From Methylobacterium dankookense (lineage in GTDB: Bacteria; Pseudomonadota; Alphaproteobacteria; Rhizobiales; Beijerinckiaceae), in the NCBI RefSeq assembly GCF_902141855.1, contig NZ_CABFVH010000038.1, positions 1 through 54,204 on the forward strand: 54,204 nucleotides of DNA. The letters run 5' to 3'. The translations under genes were made by a program, and so were the position numbers. The notes below the pieces were generated by a model that saw only the letters and a list, made by a program, of their open reading frames with translations, was not told the origin of the DNA and did not search any database. How positions within the stretch are numbered: the stretch's first letter is position 1; every line of letters begins with the position of its first letter. Of this stretch, positions 35,974 through 46,437 are shown piece after piece.

Positions 35974-36183
35974 ATGTTTGTCCTCAACGGAGCTTCCCGG
36001 CGTGCCGCGCGCGGCGCCCGCCGCGATCACAGCGTGATCGTGATCGCCTTCATGATGGCCCTGGTCTTCGTGCCGGTTCTCGGTATGCACGCGGCCGTAT
36101 CCGCCGGCAGCGACGCCGCCCTCTCCGCCGTGGCGGAGGGCATGGCCCAGGTCGCCAAGCGCTTCGAGCGTCAGCCGGGCTGA
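35974..36183 (+). CDS. Small single-span protein, unknown
   Basis: 69 residues. A basic N-terminus (RRAARGARRDH) precedes one hydrophobic segment (SVIVIAFMMALVFVPVLGM), then an amphipathic tail (AALSAVAEGMAQVAKRFERQ). It has a good GAGGTGAG ribosome site. It could be a signal-anchored or pilin-like small protein. A 22-bp perfect stem follows immediately. Confidence 0.6.
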   Translation: MFVLNGASRRAARGARRDHSVIVIAFMMALVFVPVLGMHAAVSAGSDAALSAVAEGMAQVAKRFERQPG

Positions 36184-36189
36184 TCCCGG

Positions 36190-36241
36190 CGCGCTGCCGC
36201 CCGCTTCGCCGTTCTCGCGCGGCGAAGCGGGCGGCAGCGCG
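36190..36241. terminator. Very strong bidirectional terminator-type hairpin
   Basis: A perfect 22-bp stem joins 36190-36211 with 36220-36241 around an 8-nt loop (TTCTCGCG). It sits 7 bp after the small gene's stop and 60 bp beyond the stop of the convergent sulfotransferase gene, so it can serve both. It also marks the left edge of the AT-richer block. Confidence 0.75.
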
Positions 36242-36302
36242 CTCGATTGCCCAAGCGTTCGTTCCTGTCCCTGTGCTGGTTGATGGTTTGGCAGAAGGCG
36301 TC

Positions 36303-36896
36303 CTAACGGACCAGATCCCTCAAGTAATCCTGATTGGGCAATATGCGGGGATCGAAGCCGAGGAATCGACATATTTCGGTCCCGACGGATTCGTCACCCA
36401 AATTCCCAATGTAAATCCGATTTGTATTTGAAAAGAATTTTTCTATATCCTTGTAGTGTTTCACTTTCATATAGGCGAGTTCATCGTCGCCAACCTCGAG
36501 CAGAGTGGTTGGCCTTTGGTCGAGATATTTCCAATACTGTGCGCGCTCGAAGGGGTCGAGGGGGCGGCTGCCGATATGGCGCCGGACCGATGATATCCAA
36601 GCGTTGGTGGGCCGGTTCAGGGCAATGAACTTCGCATCGGGATAGATTTTGGCCAGAGGTTCATAGATCGAACAGATCGGCACGTCGCTGACGGTGTCAA
36701 AATCGTCGATCAGGGGTCGAAGACAGTCTGCGACGAAGTCCGGATCGTCCTCCCTGCCGACCACGAGGTTTTGGAAATCAACGTCGCCGTGCATCTGAGG
36801 CCAATGCTTCGTATTGAGACCGAGTGCATTCATAAGATAATGAATGCTCTGAGTTCCGCATCGATGCAGACTGATGTTGAATGTTTTAGGTCTCAT
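36303..36896 (-). CDS. Sulfotransferase-family protein
   Basis: 197 residues. The 5'-phosphosulfate-binding loop is seen as FNISLHRCGTQSIH near the N-terminus. The 3'-phosphate region is KFIALNRPTNAWISSVRRH at about 89-107. These are the two PAPS-binding hallmarks of Sulfotransfer-type enzymes, which sulfate carbohydrates or lipids. It is shorter than typical carbohydrate sulfotransferases (about 250-300). Its base composition and codon use are visibly more AT-rich than the flanking genome, suggesting transfer. It lies with a methyltransferase and a GT61 gene on the same strand. Confidence 0.75.
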   Translation of the reverse strand: MRPKTFNISLHRCGTQSIHYLMNALGLNTKHWPQMHGDVDFQNLVVGREDDPDFVADCLRPLIDDFDTVSDVPICSIYEPLAKIYPDAKFIALNRPTNAWISSVRRHIGSRPLDPFERAQYWKYLDQRPTTLLEVGDDELAYMKVKHYKDIEKFFSNTNRIYIGNLGDESVGTEICRFLGFDPRILPNQDYLRDLVR

Positions 36897-36953
36897 ATGA
36901 ACTCCCAGCGCGGGTATCTTATCATTGTAATGTGCTAAATTTTTGTATTAAAA

Positions 36954-36977
36954 CGCCGCACGATTGGCAGTGCGGCG
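36954..36977 (-). terminator. Rho-independent terminator after the methyltransferase gene
   Basis: CGCCGCAC (36954-36961) pairs with GTGCGGCG (36970-36977). On the minus strand the stem is followed by TTTTAATAC. It closes the GT61-methyltransferase transcript and leaves the sulfotransferase with its own promoter in the AT-rich gap. Confidence 0.7.
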
Positions 36978-37106
36978 CAATTATAATGTTGCAAACGCGC
37001 CTATCACAGCCGGACTTGTTGGCATAAGTTTTCAAGATGCGGAGATGATTGGCGTTGAGAGCGAATCATTGTCCCAATCCTGCAAGGATTTAGTTGCTCC
37101 GAGCCG

Positions 37107-37649
37107 CTAAGCTTTCTTCGCCAGGGCCCAGACGGCGATCGGGAACAACGGGTCATTGGTCAGAGGATGAACTGCGTTGTGCGACCTGTCATACTCGACC
37201 CACTGGGTCAAATTGCTGATGACCGCTCCGAGATTGCCCCAGCTTCCAACCGAGATGTTCTCCAAGGGAAAGCCGGCATCCTCAAGAAAATACTTCAACC
37301 CTTCATCGGTCCAGCGTGTGCAATCGGTTGGGTGAGGATGCCGGCGAACCAGGAACGGGGTCGTGATCATAAGGTATCCGCCTGGATTGAGCATCTTGAG
37401 GCAATTTACAGCACCTCTCCTGGGGTATTTGAGATGCTCCCAGACCTGTTCGGCTAATATGATGTCGAATGTCTCTGCGATTGGTGTTTCATCGATGATG
37501 ATATCTGGATAGTCGATTGTTTTGTAATTCAGGAAATTCATTGTTCTCCAGCGATTGCCAGAGATTTCCAGTGCGCTCATTTCCCGGACGTTCAGCTTCG
37601 ATACCATTTTCCAGGTGCTGTCATTCATGACATGCCGAAGCCAGCTCAT
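37107..37649 (-). CDS. Class I SAM-dependent methyltransferase
   Basis: 180 residues. Motif I is degenerate (SALEISGNRW instead of GxGxG). TFDIILAEQVWEHLKYPRRG and LKMLNPGGYLMITTPF are motifs of type-11/type-12 methyltransferases. The C-terminal half has HPHPTDCTRWTDEGLKYFLEDAGF. Such proteins in glycan clusters methylate sugars or terminal phosphates; the acceptor is unknown. It lies 73 bp downstream of the GT61 gene on the same strand in the AT-richer block. Confidence 0.8.
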   Translation of the reverse strand: MSWLRHVMNDSTWKMVSKLNVREMSALEISGNRWRTMNFLNYKTIDYPDIIIDETPIAETFDIILAEQVWEHLKYPRRGAVNCLKMLNPGGYLMITTPFLVRRHPHPTDCTRWTDEGLKYFLEDAGFPLENISVGSWGNLGAVISNLTQWVEYDRSHNAVHPLTNDPLFPIAVWALAKKA

Positions 37650-37722
37650 TCATTCCCCCGTGATTGCTTATTGTCGAGCCGCGTCGATGCTCCGACGTTG
37701 CGGTCGCTCCGTTCTGCTTCGT

Positions 37723-38997
37723 CTACCACCCGAGCGTTCGGAGGGTCGACCTGAGATGCCCGACATCGATCTGCCATTCATCGCGATCGCCGCCATTGGG
37801 AAAGCAGATCATCCCGTACTGTAGGCCGAGGGCATGGCACAATGCCCAGTCGCTGCGATCCCAGAATGGTGATCGGCCTAAAACGTCGCTCGGCCTCAGC
37901 TCTACGACGACAGATCCTTCGGGCAAGAAGATCGCATTCGTGAGGCCGGCGCCATGCGGTCCAACAATAACGTCCGCTTCCGAGAATTTCTTCGCCTGTT
38001 GATCCGGTGACAAGGTCGAGTTGTTGATGATCTGAAAGCCGAACTCCGTCATGAGTTCCTCCACGTCGCTCTCATTCGTTATCGAGCGAATGGAAGAATC
38101 CCGCCGACTGACGTAAAGCCGTCGCGGCGGCATTCGATAGGCCGCGATGCCTTGTCGTTGCGGGTCATGATCCGGCTCCGTGCCGTCTCCGGACTCCGCC
38201 CGCCGGTTCGATGCGATGACCGACGATCGGTATTCCTTGAGCCTCGCGCCGACGAAGCCCGACACCCAGGTCCGTTCGAACAACGAGCTGACGATCAGAA
38301 GCCTCTCACAGCAGGCATCCTGTTCGCCCAGTTCAAGAATTCTCTCACGCGGAATCCCGATCTGGTCGAAGGAGAATTTCTGAAACTCCGTCAGCCTGGG
38401 CACGATCCACGTCGCATCGCGCCCATTCAGCAGAGCCTTGGCGGCCAGGATCGCTGGGATACATTCGCTGTGCCAATGCCGGTAATTGTCCGCCCACCGG
38501 TTCGCGGCGAGGACGCTGAGGCCGGCGACAGTCTGCGCGGGCGTACCGCGTAGACCATTCGGGTCCGCTCGCTCAAAGAGCCCAGCCTGTAGGGCCTTGA
38601 AGCCGCACGACTCGTCCGGCGGATTGTATAGGGTGTCGAGATCTACCGCTCCAAGCCCCTGTTTTGACGTGTGCTCTCCCTCTGAACCGGTATCCCATTC
38701 GGCGGAGCATGCTCTGGGGCGCAACATGACGCCGAGCGACGATCGGAGGATGGTCGCGTCGTGATAGACGCAGCAATTTATCTCTGCGGCATGATAGGCA
38801 ACATTCCGAGAAAGTGCTCTGGCAAAATCTGGATCGACCCCCGATGCCGAACTCGTCGAGAACGGTTGGCGCAACTGGATTTTTCTATTGGGTTCAAGAA
38901 TGTATTTGACGATCCTATCCGGATGGCCAGCGAGTGCATCGTCGAGACCTTGAGCATCTACGGTGATTTTGCCAAGTCTGGAAATATCCAGCATCAT
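37723..38997 (-). CDS. GT61-family (DUF563) glycosyltransferase with an in-frame repeat insertion
   Basis: About 424 residues from the ATG at 38997. The C-terminal half has YVSRRDSSIRSITNE and VGPHGAGLTNAIFLPEGS, hallmarks of GT61. The middle has NYRHWHSECIPAIL, also typical. The product probably adds a sugar to a surface polysaccharide. Residues from copy C of the dispersed repeat (RPRACSAEWDTGSEGEHTSK) interrupt the N-terminal half without breaking the frame. The frame extends upstream to 39192 through copy D of the repeat, but I reject that extension as repeat-derived. No strong ribosome site marks 38997, so the start is uncertain. Confidence 0.75.
   Translation of the reverse strand: MMLDISRLGKITVDAQGLDDALAGHPDRIVKYILEPNRKIQLRQPFSTSSASGVDPDFARALSRNVAYHAAEINCCVYHDATILRSSLGVMLRPRACSAEWDTGSEGEHTSKQGLGAVDLDTLYNPPDESCGFKALQAGLFERADPNGLRGTPAQTVAGLSVLAANRWADNYRHWHSECIPAILAAKALLNGRDATWIVPRLTEFQKFSFDQIGIPRERILELGEQDACCERLLIVSSLFERTWVSGFVGARLKEYRSSVIASNRRAESGDGTEPDHDPQRQGIAAYRMPPRRLYVSRRDSSIRSITNESDVEELMTEFGFQIINNSTLSPDQQAKKFSEADVIVGPHGAGLTNAIFLPEGSVVVELRPSDVLGRSPFWDRSDWALCHALGLQYGMICFPNGGDRDEWQIDVGHLRSTLRTLGW
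38652..38720 (+). repeat. Dispersed palindromic repeat, copy C (forward), inside the GT61 gene
   Basis: CTGTTTTGACG followed by TGAACCGGTATCCCATTCGG matches the repeat core with several changes. Read in the gene's frame it encodes SAEWDTGSEGEHTSKQGL, paralleling copy A. It lies fully within the coding sequence and keeps the frame. Confidence 0.75.
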
Positions 38998-39077
38998 AGA
39001 GGTCTGAAACTTGCTGTGAGAGATGTTCGAGCAGATTGCAATTGAGGATATCAGCCACAAGAATTGTGGCAAGCCTG

Positions 39078-39136
39078 GAGCGCTCTTGAGCCGAAGTGGA
39101 CGCCGGTTCGGTGCCCGGTCAAACGTCTGCCTCATC
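39078..39136 (-). repeat. Dispersed palindromic repeat, copy D (inverted)
   Basis: GAGCGCTCTTGAGCCGAAGT then GGACGCCGGTTCGGTGCCCG is the inverse of the repeat core. It lies about 80 bp before the chosen start of the GT61 gene and 360 bp from the forward copy C. Confidence 0.75.
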
Positions 39137-39331
39137 GAGGCGAAAGGCATCGCACCGTCAGCAGGGCGCGCCGCACCCCAAGCTCCTGCCATTATCTTGA
39201 GGCCTGACCCAGCAGGTGCTCGGCCTTCGGCCGCCCGCGCTGAAGGAGACGGCGTCCCGGCCGGTCAGGTGCAGGAGCAGCGCCCCCGCATCATATCCAT
39301 GCAGGGGCGCGGCGATCACTTCGAGCGGCGT

Positions 39332-40327
39332 TCAGGCCCGGCAGGATTCGAAGCCCGAGCGGATCGCCTCCGCGTCGAGGTTGCGCCCGATGAAGACCAC
39401 GCGCGACACGCGCGGCTCGTCGTCCCGCCAGTCGGCCTGGAGGTCCCCGTCGAGGATCATGTGCACGCCCTGGAAGACGAAGCGCTTCGGCTCGTCCGGG
39501 AAGGCGACGATGCCCTTGCAGCGCAGGATGTCCGGTCCCTGGACCTGGGTCAGGTTCGAGATCCAGGGCATGAACGTCTCGGGATCCACCGCGCCTTCGA
39601 TCTTCGCCGAGACCGACTGGATGTCGGCGGCGTGGTGATGGTGGTGGCCCTCCTCCAGGAACTCCGGCTCGATGTCGAGGATACGGCCGAGATCGAAGGC
39701 ATTGCGCTCCAGGACCGCGTCGAGGGGCACGGCGCAGTTCTGCGTCCGGTGGATCGTCGCGAAGGGGTTGATGCCGCGGATCTGGGCCTCGACCCGGTCG
39801 AGATCCTCCGCCGAGACGAGGTCCGACTTGTTGAGCAGGATCACGTCGGCGAAGGCGATCTGGTTCCTGGCCTCGGGTGCGTCCTCCAGCCGGTCCGAGA
39901 GCCATTTGGCGTCGGCCACCGTCACCACCGCGTCGAGGCGGGCGGCCTCGCCGACGTCCTGGTCCACGAAGAAGGTCTGGGCGACGGGGGCCGGGTCGGC
40001 GAGGCCGGTGGTCTCGACGATGATCGCGTCGAACTTGCCGCGCCGCTTCACAAGGCCGTCCATGATGCGGATCAGGTCGCCGCGCACCGTGCAGCAGACG
40101 CAGCCGTTGTTCATCTCGAACACTTCCTCGTCCGCGCCGACGACGAGGTCGTTGTCGATGCCGATCTCGCCGAACTCGTTGACGATCACGGCGTAGCGCT
40201 TGCCGTGATTCTCGGTGAGGATGCGGTTCAAGAGCGTGGTCTTGCCGGCGCCGAGATAGCCCGTGAGCACGGTGACGGGGATCTTCGCGGCCGCGGCGGA
40301 CTGGGCTTCTGACATCGCTTCGGACAT
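39332..40327 (-). CDS. CobW/COG0523-family GTPase (zinc metallochaperone type)
   Basis: 331 residues. The P-loop is GYLGAGKT at 23-30. The metal-binding GCVCC motif has C76, C78 and C79. NKSD supplies guanine specificity. A histidine run (EEGHHHHHAAD) precedes the CobW C-terminal domain. Family members deliver metals, often zinc under scarcity (ZigA/ZagA), or cobalt for B12. A Zur-like palindrome 62 bp upstream favours the zinc role. No cobalamin genes are adjacent. M5 (40315) is an alternative start. Confidence 0.9.
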   Translation of the reverse strand: MSEAMSEAQSAAAAKIPVTVLTGYLGAGKTTLLNRILTENHGKRYAVIVNEFGEIGIDNDLVVGADEEVFEMNNGCVCCTVRGDLIRIMDGLVKRRGKFDAIIVETTGLADPAPVAQTFFVDQDVGEAARLDAVVTVADAKWLSDRLEDAPEARNQIAFADVILLNKSDLVSAEDLDRVEAQIRGINPFATIHRTQNCAVPLDAVLERNAFDLGRILDIEPEFLEEGHHHHHAADIQSVSAKIEGAVDPETFMPWISNLTQVQGPDILRCKGIVAFPDEPKRFVFQGVHMILDGDLQADWRDDEPRVSRVVFIGRNLDAEAIRSGFESCRA

Positions 40328-40388
40328 GACGGCTCTTCACGATCGGCGGGGCGGACCCCGGGGAGGCCGCGGGGACGCGGCCGGTCCC

Positions 40389-40403
40389 TGTCATATTGTA
40401 GCA
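40389..40403. promoter_or_regulatory. Candidate Zur-box before the CobW gene
   Basis: TGTCATATTGTAGCA matches the palindrome TGTTATATTATAACA at 12 of 15 positions, and both arms mirror each other (TGTCA/TAGCA-like). It is centred about 69 bp upstream of the CobW start. Assignment to Zur is inference. Confidence 0.45.
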
Positions 40404-40725
40404 TCCGCCCCGGATGGAAGGTGTCGCCGAATGCCGGGCGGCCGGCGATTCCGGAGCAGGAATGAGCAATTTTGTGCATGGTTCTCGGCAGCATTGAGCA
40501 GAAAACGCTCAGAGAATTCAAAATTTACCGATCAACCTCCGACTTCGACGTAGATTTTTAGGGCATGATCGCTGCGGTTGTGTTATAGGCCGACCCACTT
40601 TCCGGTTCGGCATGAAGTGGAATGCTGAAATCGGGATACGCAATCCTTCCTCGGATCGGCCGGCGCGGGGCCTGTTCGGGGCGTTGGAATGCGGATGGTG
40701 GGTTCGATCGTTCCGGAGGGCAACC

Positions 40726-40941
40726 TTGCTTGACCTGGAGGCCGTAGCGCAGCGTTCGGTTCGGGCCGAGACGCTCGGGCAGATCGCCGACCTCGTCGGC
40801 TGCTCGGTGGAGGCGCTCACCGAGGGGCGCGGCCGGCCCGACCTGCGCGAGATCCTGGAACTGATGAGCCTGTGGCCGATGCTCGACGCCGCCGCGCGCG
40901 CCCGTCTCCTCGACGAGGCCCGCAGGGCCGCCACCGCCTGA
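40726..40941 (+). CDS. Small helical protein, unknown (TTG start preferred)
   Basis: 71 residues from a TTG at 40726, which has a perfect GGAGGG 5 bp upstream. The frame also extends to an ATG at 40612 (109 residues), but those 38 extra residues are Arg/Trp-rich, unlike a structured domain. The body reads AETLGQIADLVGCSVEALTEG, an HTH-like pair of helices, then ILELMSLWPMLDAAARARLLDEARR. It may be a small regulator. It sits convergent with DUF6285, outside the catabolic operon. Confidence 0.6.
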   Translation: MLDLEAVAQRSVRAETLGQIADLVGCSVEALTEGRGRPDLREILELMSLWPMLDAAARARLLDEARRAATA

Positions 40942-40951
40942 GCGGTTCCGC

Positions 40952-41287
40952 TCAGGCCGGATCCGGCTTCCAGGTCCGGGCCGCGATCGCCGCCGTCTCC
41001 ACCAGGGCTCCGTAGAGCTCAGGGTCCGCATCGTGGGCGCCCGCGCGGATCGCCCGGGCGAGGCTCGCGACGGGGTCGCTCCCGCCATCCGTGATCGTCG
41101 CGAGGGCGCGCGCCCAGGCGGCGTCCCGCGCGCCCTCGTTTTCCATCTCGCGCATGGCAATGCCGATGGCGTTGGCCACCATCAGGGCGACGAAGCGCTG
41201 CCGGCCGGCGAGACCCGGCGCGACCTCGTCGAGGAGGGCCTTGCGCGCGACGTCGAGCAGGGCGCGGCCATGGGGCTCGTCGTGCAT
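40952..41287 (-). CDS. DUF6285 protein (LvaB-like partner of the kinase)
   Basis: 111 residues, helical. RALLDVARKALLDEVAPGLAGRQRFVALMVANAIGIAMREMENEG is characteristic of the small proteins found beside APH-like acyl-CoA kinases. In Pseudomonas putida the analogous LvaB is needed for LvaA to phosphorylate 4-hydroxyacyl-CoA. I assign DUF6285 from memory of the family, so the LvaB link is inference supported by the gene order. It is the last gene of the operon, 2 bp from the APH gene. Confidence 0.7.
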   Translation of the reverse strand: MHDEPHGRALLDVARKALLDEVAPGLAGRQRFVALMVANAIGIAMREMENEGARDAAWARALATITDGGSDPVASLARAIRAGAHDADPELYGALVETAAIAARTWKPDPA

Positions 41288-41289
41288 GG

Positions 41290-42327
41290 TCAGGCGCTCC
41301 AGGCGTCGGGCGGGGTCAGGCGCAGGACGGCGCGCTCCAGCTCCGCCGCCATCCGCCCGGTGAGGGCGAGTTCGAGGGAGGTCTCGCGGCCGGAGACGTG
41401 GCGGTATCCCTGCTCCAGCGCGATCACCGCCCAGCGCAGATGGGCCATCACCTCCCAATAGGCGACACGCTCCCGATCGACCCGGCCGCCTTCGTCGGCG
41501 TAGCCGCGGTAGAAATCGGCGCGCGGGGCGATGCCGCCGGCCTCGAGATCGGGCCGGCCGAAGCGCCAGCAGGCGGCGCAGAACCAGCCGAGATCCTGGG
41601 CCGGGTCGCCCCAGCCGGCGAATTCCCAGTCGAGGATCGCGGTGAGGCCGGCCTCGTCCACCATGTAGTTGCCGGTGCGGAAATCGCGGTGCACCAGGGT
41701 AGAGGCGGGGCAGGGCGGCGCGCGGCGCTCGGCCCAGCGCAGGCCCCATTCGATGGCGGGCCGCCTCGCGCCGATCCCGTCGAGGCTCGCGCGCAGGGCC
41801 CGGATCTCGGCCAGGGCCGGATCGGGATCGGGCGCCCCGAGGAAGGCGAGCCGCGGCGGCGTATCGCCCGCCGGGAGGATCGCATGGATCCGCGCGAGCT
41901 GGCGCCCGAGCTCCTCCGCGAGCCGGGCGCGGTCGCCGCCGAGGCCCGCCTCCTTCACGATGCGCGGCCCGAGCCCGATGCCCGGCACGAGGCCCATCAG
42001 GGCGAAGGGCGCGCCGATCACGGCGGCGTCGGCGCAGAAGCCCACGGGCTCCGGCACGCGCACGCCCGCGCGGTGCGCCGCCTCGATCAGGCGGAATTCC
42101 TGCTCCCGCGTGCGGCTCGATGCGATGGTGGCCGCCGCGTCCTTGCGCAGCACGAAGTCCCGGGCGGCGCCCGCGATCGTGCAGCGCAGGCGCCAGTTCT
42201 CCTGGATGGCGCCGCCGCTGAGCGGGCTGATCTCGGTGAGGGCGAGATCGGGCGCGCCGAGCCGCGCGGCGATCCAGTCGCGCAGGGCCGCGCGGGCATC
42301 CGCGTCGAGCATCTCCGCGTCGCGCAT
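41290..42327 (-). CDS. APH-like phosphotransferase (LvaA/ACAD10-type acyl-CoA kinase)
   Basis: 345 residues of the aminoglycoside-phosphotransferase fold. The catalytic loop is LVHRDFRTGNYMVDE and the metal-binding loop is ILDWEFAGWGDPAQDLGWF. RLRCTIAGAARDFVLRKD is the lysine strand. Next to acyl-CoA dehydrogenases these kinases phosphorylate the 4-hydroxyl of 4-hydroxyacyl-CoA, not antibiotics. The start at 42327 (MRDAEMLDAD) leaves 4 bp after the SDR stop; a frame to 42360 would overlap that gene. Both neighbours support the catabolic role. Confidence 0.85.
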   Translation of the reverse strand: MRDAEMLDADARAALRDWIAARLGAPDLALTEISPLSGGAIQENWRLRCTIAGAARDFVLRKDAAATIASSRTREQEFRLIEAAHRAGVRVPEPVGFCADAAVIGAPFALMGLVPGIGLGPRIVKEAGLGGDRARLAEELGRQLARIHAILPAGDTPPRLAFLGAPDPDPALAEIRALRASLDGIGARRPAIEWGLRWAERRAPPCPASTLVHRDFRTGNYMVDEAGLTAILDWEFAGWGDPAQDLGWFCAACWRFGRPDLEAGGIAPRADFYRGYADEGGRVDRERVAYWEVMAHLRWAVIALEQGYRHVSGRETSLELALTGRMAAELERAVLRLTPPDAWSA

Positions 42328-42331
42328 GGCG

Positions 42332-43096
42332 TCAGAGCCCCGAGACGAGATGGCCGCCATCGACCGCGACGATGCTGCCGGTCATGTAGCTGCCGGCGTC
42401 GGAGGCGAGCAGCAGCAGGGCGCCGTCGAGCTCGCGCGCCCGGCCGAGGCGGCGCTGCGGCACGCGCCTGATCATCGCCTTGCCGGCATCGGAGCTGAAG
42501 AACTCGGCGTTCATCTCGGTCTCGACATAGCCCGGCGCGATGGCGTTCACGCGGATGCCGTGGCGGGCCCATTCGAGGGCGAGGCTCTTGGTGAGCTGCA
42601 CCACCCCCGCCTTCGAGGCCGCATAGGCGGAGACGCCGCCGGTGACGCGCAGGCCGAGGATCGAGGCGACGTTGACGATGCTGCCGCCCCCGGTCGCCGC
42701 CATGCGGCGGCCGGCCTCCTGGGCGGTGAGGAACACGCCCTTGAGGTTGGTGTCGATCACGGCGTCCCAATCGGCCTCGGTGAGGTCGAGGGCGGTGGCG
42801 GGCGCCGCGATGCCGGCATTGTTGACGAGGATGTCGAGGCGCCCGAACCGCTCCTCGGCTGCCGCAATGGCCGCGGCGACGCTCGCGCGCTCCGTCACGT
42901 CCATCACCACGGCCTGCGCCTGCCCGCCCGCTGCCTCCACCGCGGTGACGGTGTCGGCCAGCGCGTCGGCGCGGCGGGCGGCGAGGCTCACCCGCGCGCC
43001 GGCCCGGGCGAGGGGGACGGCGAAGTGCCGGCCGAGGCCGCTGGATGCCCCGGTGACGAGGGCGTGCCGGCCATCGAGATTGAACAGATCCGTCAT
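42332..43096 (-). CDS. SDR-family oxidoreductase
   Basis: 254 residues, classical short-chain dehydrogenase. The cofactor motif is TGASSGLG at 15-22; RR at 41-42 suggests NADP(H) preference. The structural NNAG is at 92-95 and the catalytic pair is Y158 and K162. In lva-type pathways an SDR (LvaD) interconverts 4-oxo- and 4-hydroxyacyl-CoA; here it could alternatively act as a 3-hydroxyacyl-CoA dehydrogenase feeding the thiolase. It is in tight operon spacing (9 bp and 4 bp). Confidence 0.9.
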   Translation of the reverse strand: MTDLFNLDGRHALVTGASSGLGRHFAVPLARAGARVSLAARRADALADTVTAVEAAGGQAQAVVMDVTERASVAAAIAAAEERFGRLDILVNNAGIAAPATALDLTEADWDAVIDTNLKGVFLTAQEAGRRMAATGGGSIVNVASILGLRVTGGVSAYAASKAGVVQLTKSLALEWARHGIRVNAIAPGYVETEMNAEFFSSDAGKAMIRRVPQRRLGRARELDGALLLLASDAGSYMTGSIVAVDGGHLVSGL

Positions 43097-43105
43097 CGTG
43101 GAGCC

Positions 43106-44287
<1,182 letters not shown>

Positions 44288-44348
44288 GGCTCTGTCCTCC
44301 ATCTCGTGTCGTGCGGGCGCGGCTGGGGGGCGCGGGGCCCGCTGCGGT

Positions 44349-45554
<1,206 letters not shown>

Positions 45555-45583
45555 CGCAGCGATGCGCCTCTGCCTTGAAAACG

Positions 45584-45597
45584 AGCGAGCGCTCGCT
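45584..45597. promoter_or_regulatory. Palindromic operator for the TetR regulator
   Basis: AGCGAGCGCTCGCT is a perfect 14-bp palindrome set in an A-rich/T-rich context between the divergent acyl-CoA dehydrogenase and TetR genes. It begins 30 bp upstream of the dehydrogenase start codon. It is the natural binding site for the TetR protein. Confidence 0.75.
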
Positions 45598-45651
45598 TTT
45601 TATCGCCGTCGACGCGGCGAGGCAATCGCTCTCGCGAGCAGGTTCGAGGAC

Positions 45652-46368
45652 ATGACGACCGAGATGAAGGCCCTGCCGAGGAACGGGTCGGGCGACGCCT
45701 ACGCGACGGAGGCGCTGTGCGCCCGCATCCTGGAACGGCACCGCGACCGGGTGAGCGTGCGCAAGGAGCGCCTCGCCACGCAGAACCTCGCCCGGATCAT
45801 CGAGGCGGTGCTGGCGCTGTCGAGCCGGCAGGGCTTCCACGAGACCAGCCTGCGCGACCTCGCCCGCGAGACCGGCCTCAGCATGGGCGGCCTCTACACC
45901 TATTTCGACACCAAGGAGACGCTGCTCCTGATGATCCTGACGGAGGTGGTGGAGAGCGTGCAGGCTGCGCTCGCCGCGGCGCCTCCGGAGGTGGCGGCCC
46001 GTCCGCGGGCGCATCTGCGCTGGCTCATCGAGACCCATATCCGCCTGACCGAGGCGATGGGGCCGTGGTTCGTCTTCGCCTTCATGGAGGCGAAGGGCTT
46101 CCCGCCGCCGGCCCGGCGCCTCGCCACCGAGAGCGAGCTCGCCGTCGAGCAGATCTTCGCCCGGGTGCTGGAAGACGGCGTGGCCGAGGGCGTCTTCACG
46201 GTGGAGGACGTGACCCTCACCGCCGCCCTGATCAAGCCGCTGCTGCAGGACTGGTACGTGAAGCGCGCGAAATACGCCAAGCGCGGCCTGTCGATCGAGC
46301 GCTACGTGGCGGGGGTGATCGGCCTCGTGGAGCGCGCGATCCTGGCGCGGCCGGACGCGCGCATCTGA
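45652..46368 (+). CDS. TetR-family repressor of the acyl-CoA operon
   Basis: 238 residues. The HTH at about 45-90 has IIEAVLALSSRQGFHETSLRDLARETGLSMGGLYTYFDTKETLL, the TetR signature. An all-helical ligand domain follows, probably sensing an acyl-CoA. An N-terminal arm of about 40 residues is unusual. The start at 45652 follows GAGGAC; the frame extends to 45541 through the operator, which I reject. By position it controls the divergent catabolic operon and itself. Confidence 0.9.
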   Translation: MTTEMKALPRNGSGDAYATEALCARILERHRDRVSVRKERLATQNLARIIEAVLALSSRQGFHETSLRDLARETGLSMGGLYTYFDTKETLLLMILTEVVESVQAALAAAPPEVAARPRAHLRWLIETHIRLTEAMGPWFVFAFMEAKGFPPPARRLATESELAVEQIFARVLEDGVAEGVFTVEDVTLTAALIKPLLQDWYVKRAKYAKRGLSIERYVAGVIGLVERAILARPDARI

Positions 46369-46437
46369 GGTCGCCGGGGCTCGGACCCGGCAGGCCGCCG
46401 GGGGGGTCGACCCCTCGGAGACGCCTTGCGTACCGCC

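Noticed and set aside
39000..39192. N-terminal extension of the GT61 protein to an ATG at 39192
   Set aside because: The added residues are translated from repeat copy D and adjacent non-coding DNA and have no counterpart in GT61 proteins.
41290..42327. Aminoglycoside resistance by the APH-like protein
   Set aside because: The gene is embedded in an acyl-CoA operon with DUF6285 and an acyl-CoA dehydrogenase, the context of acyl-CoA kinases and not of antibiotic resistance.
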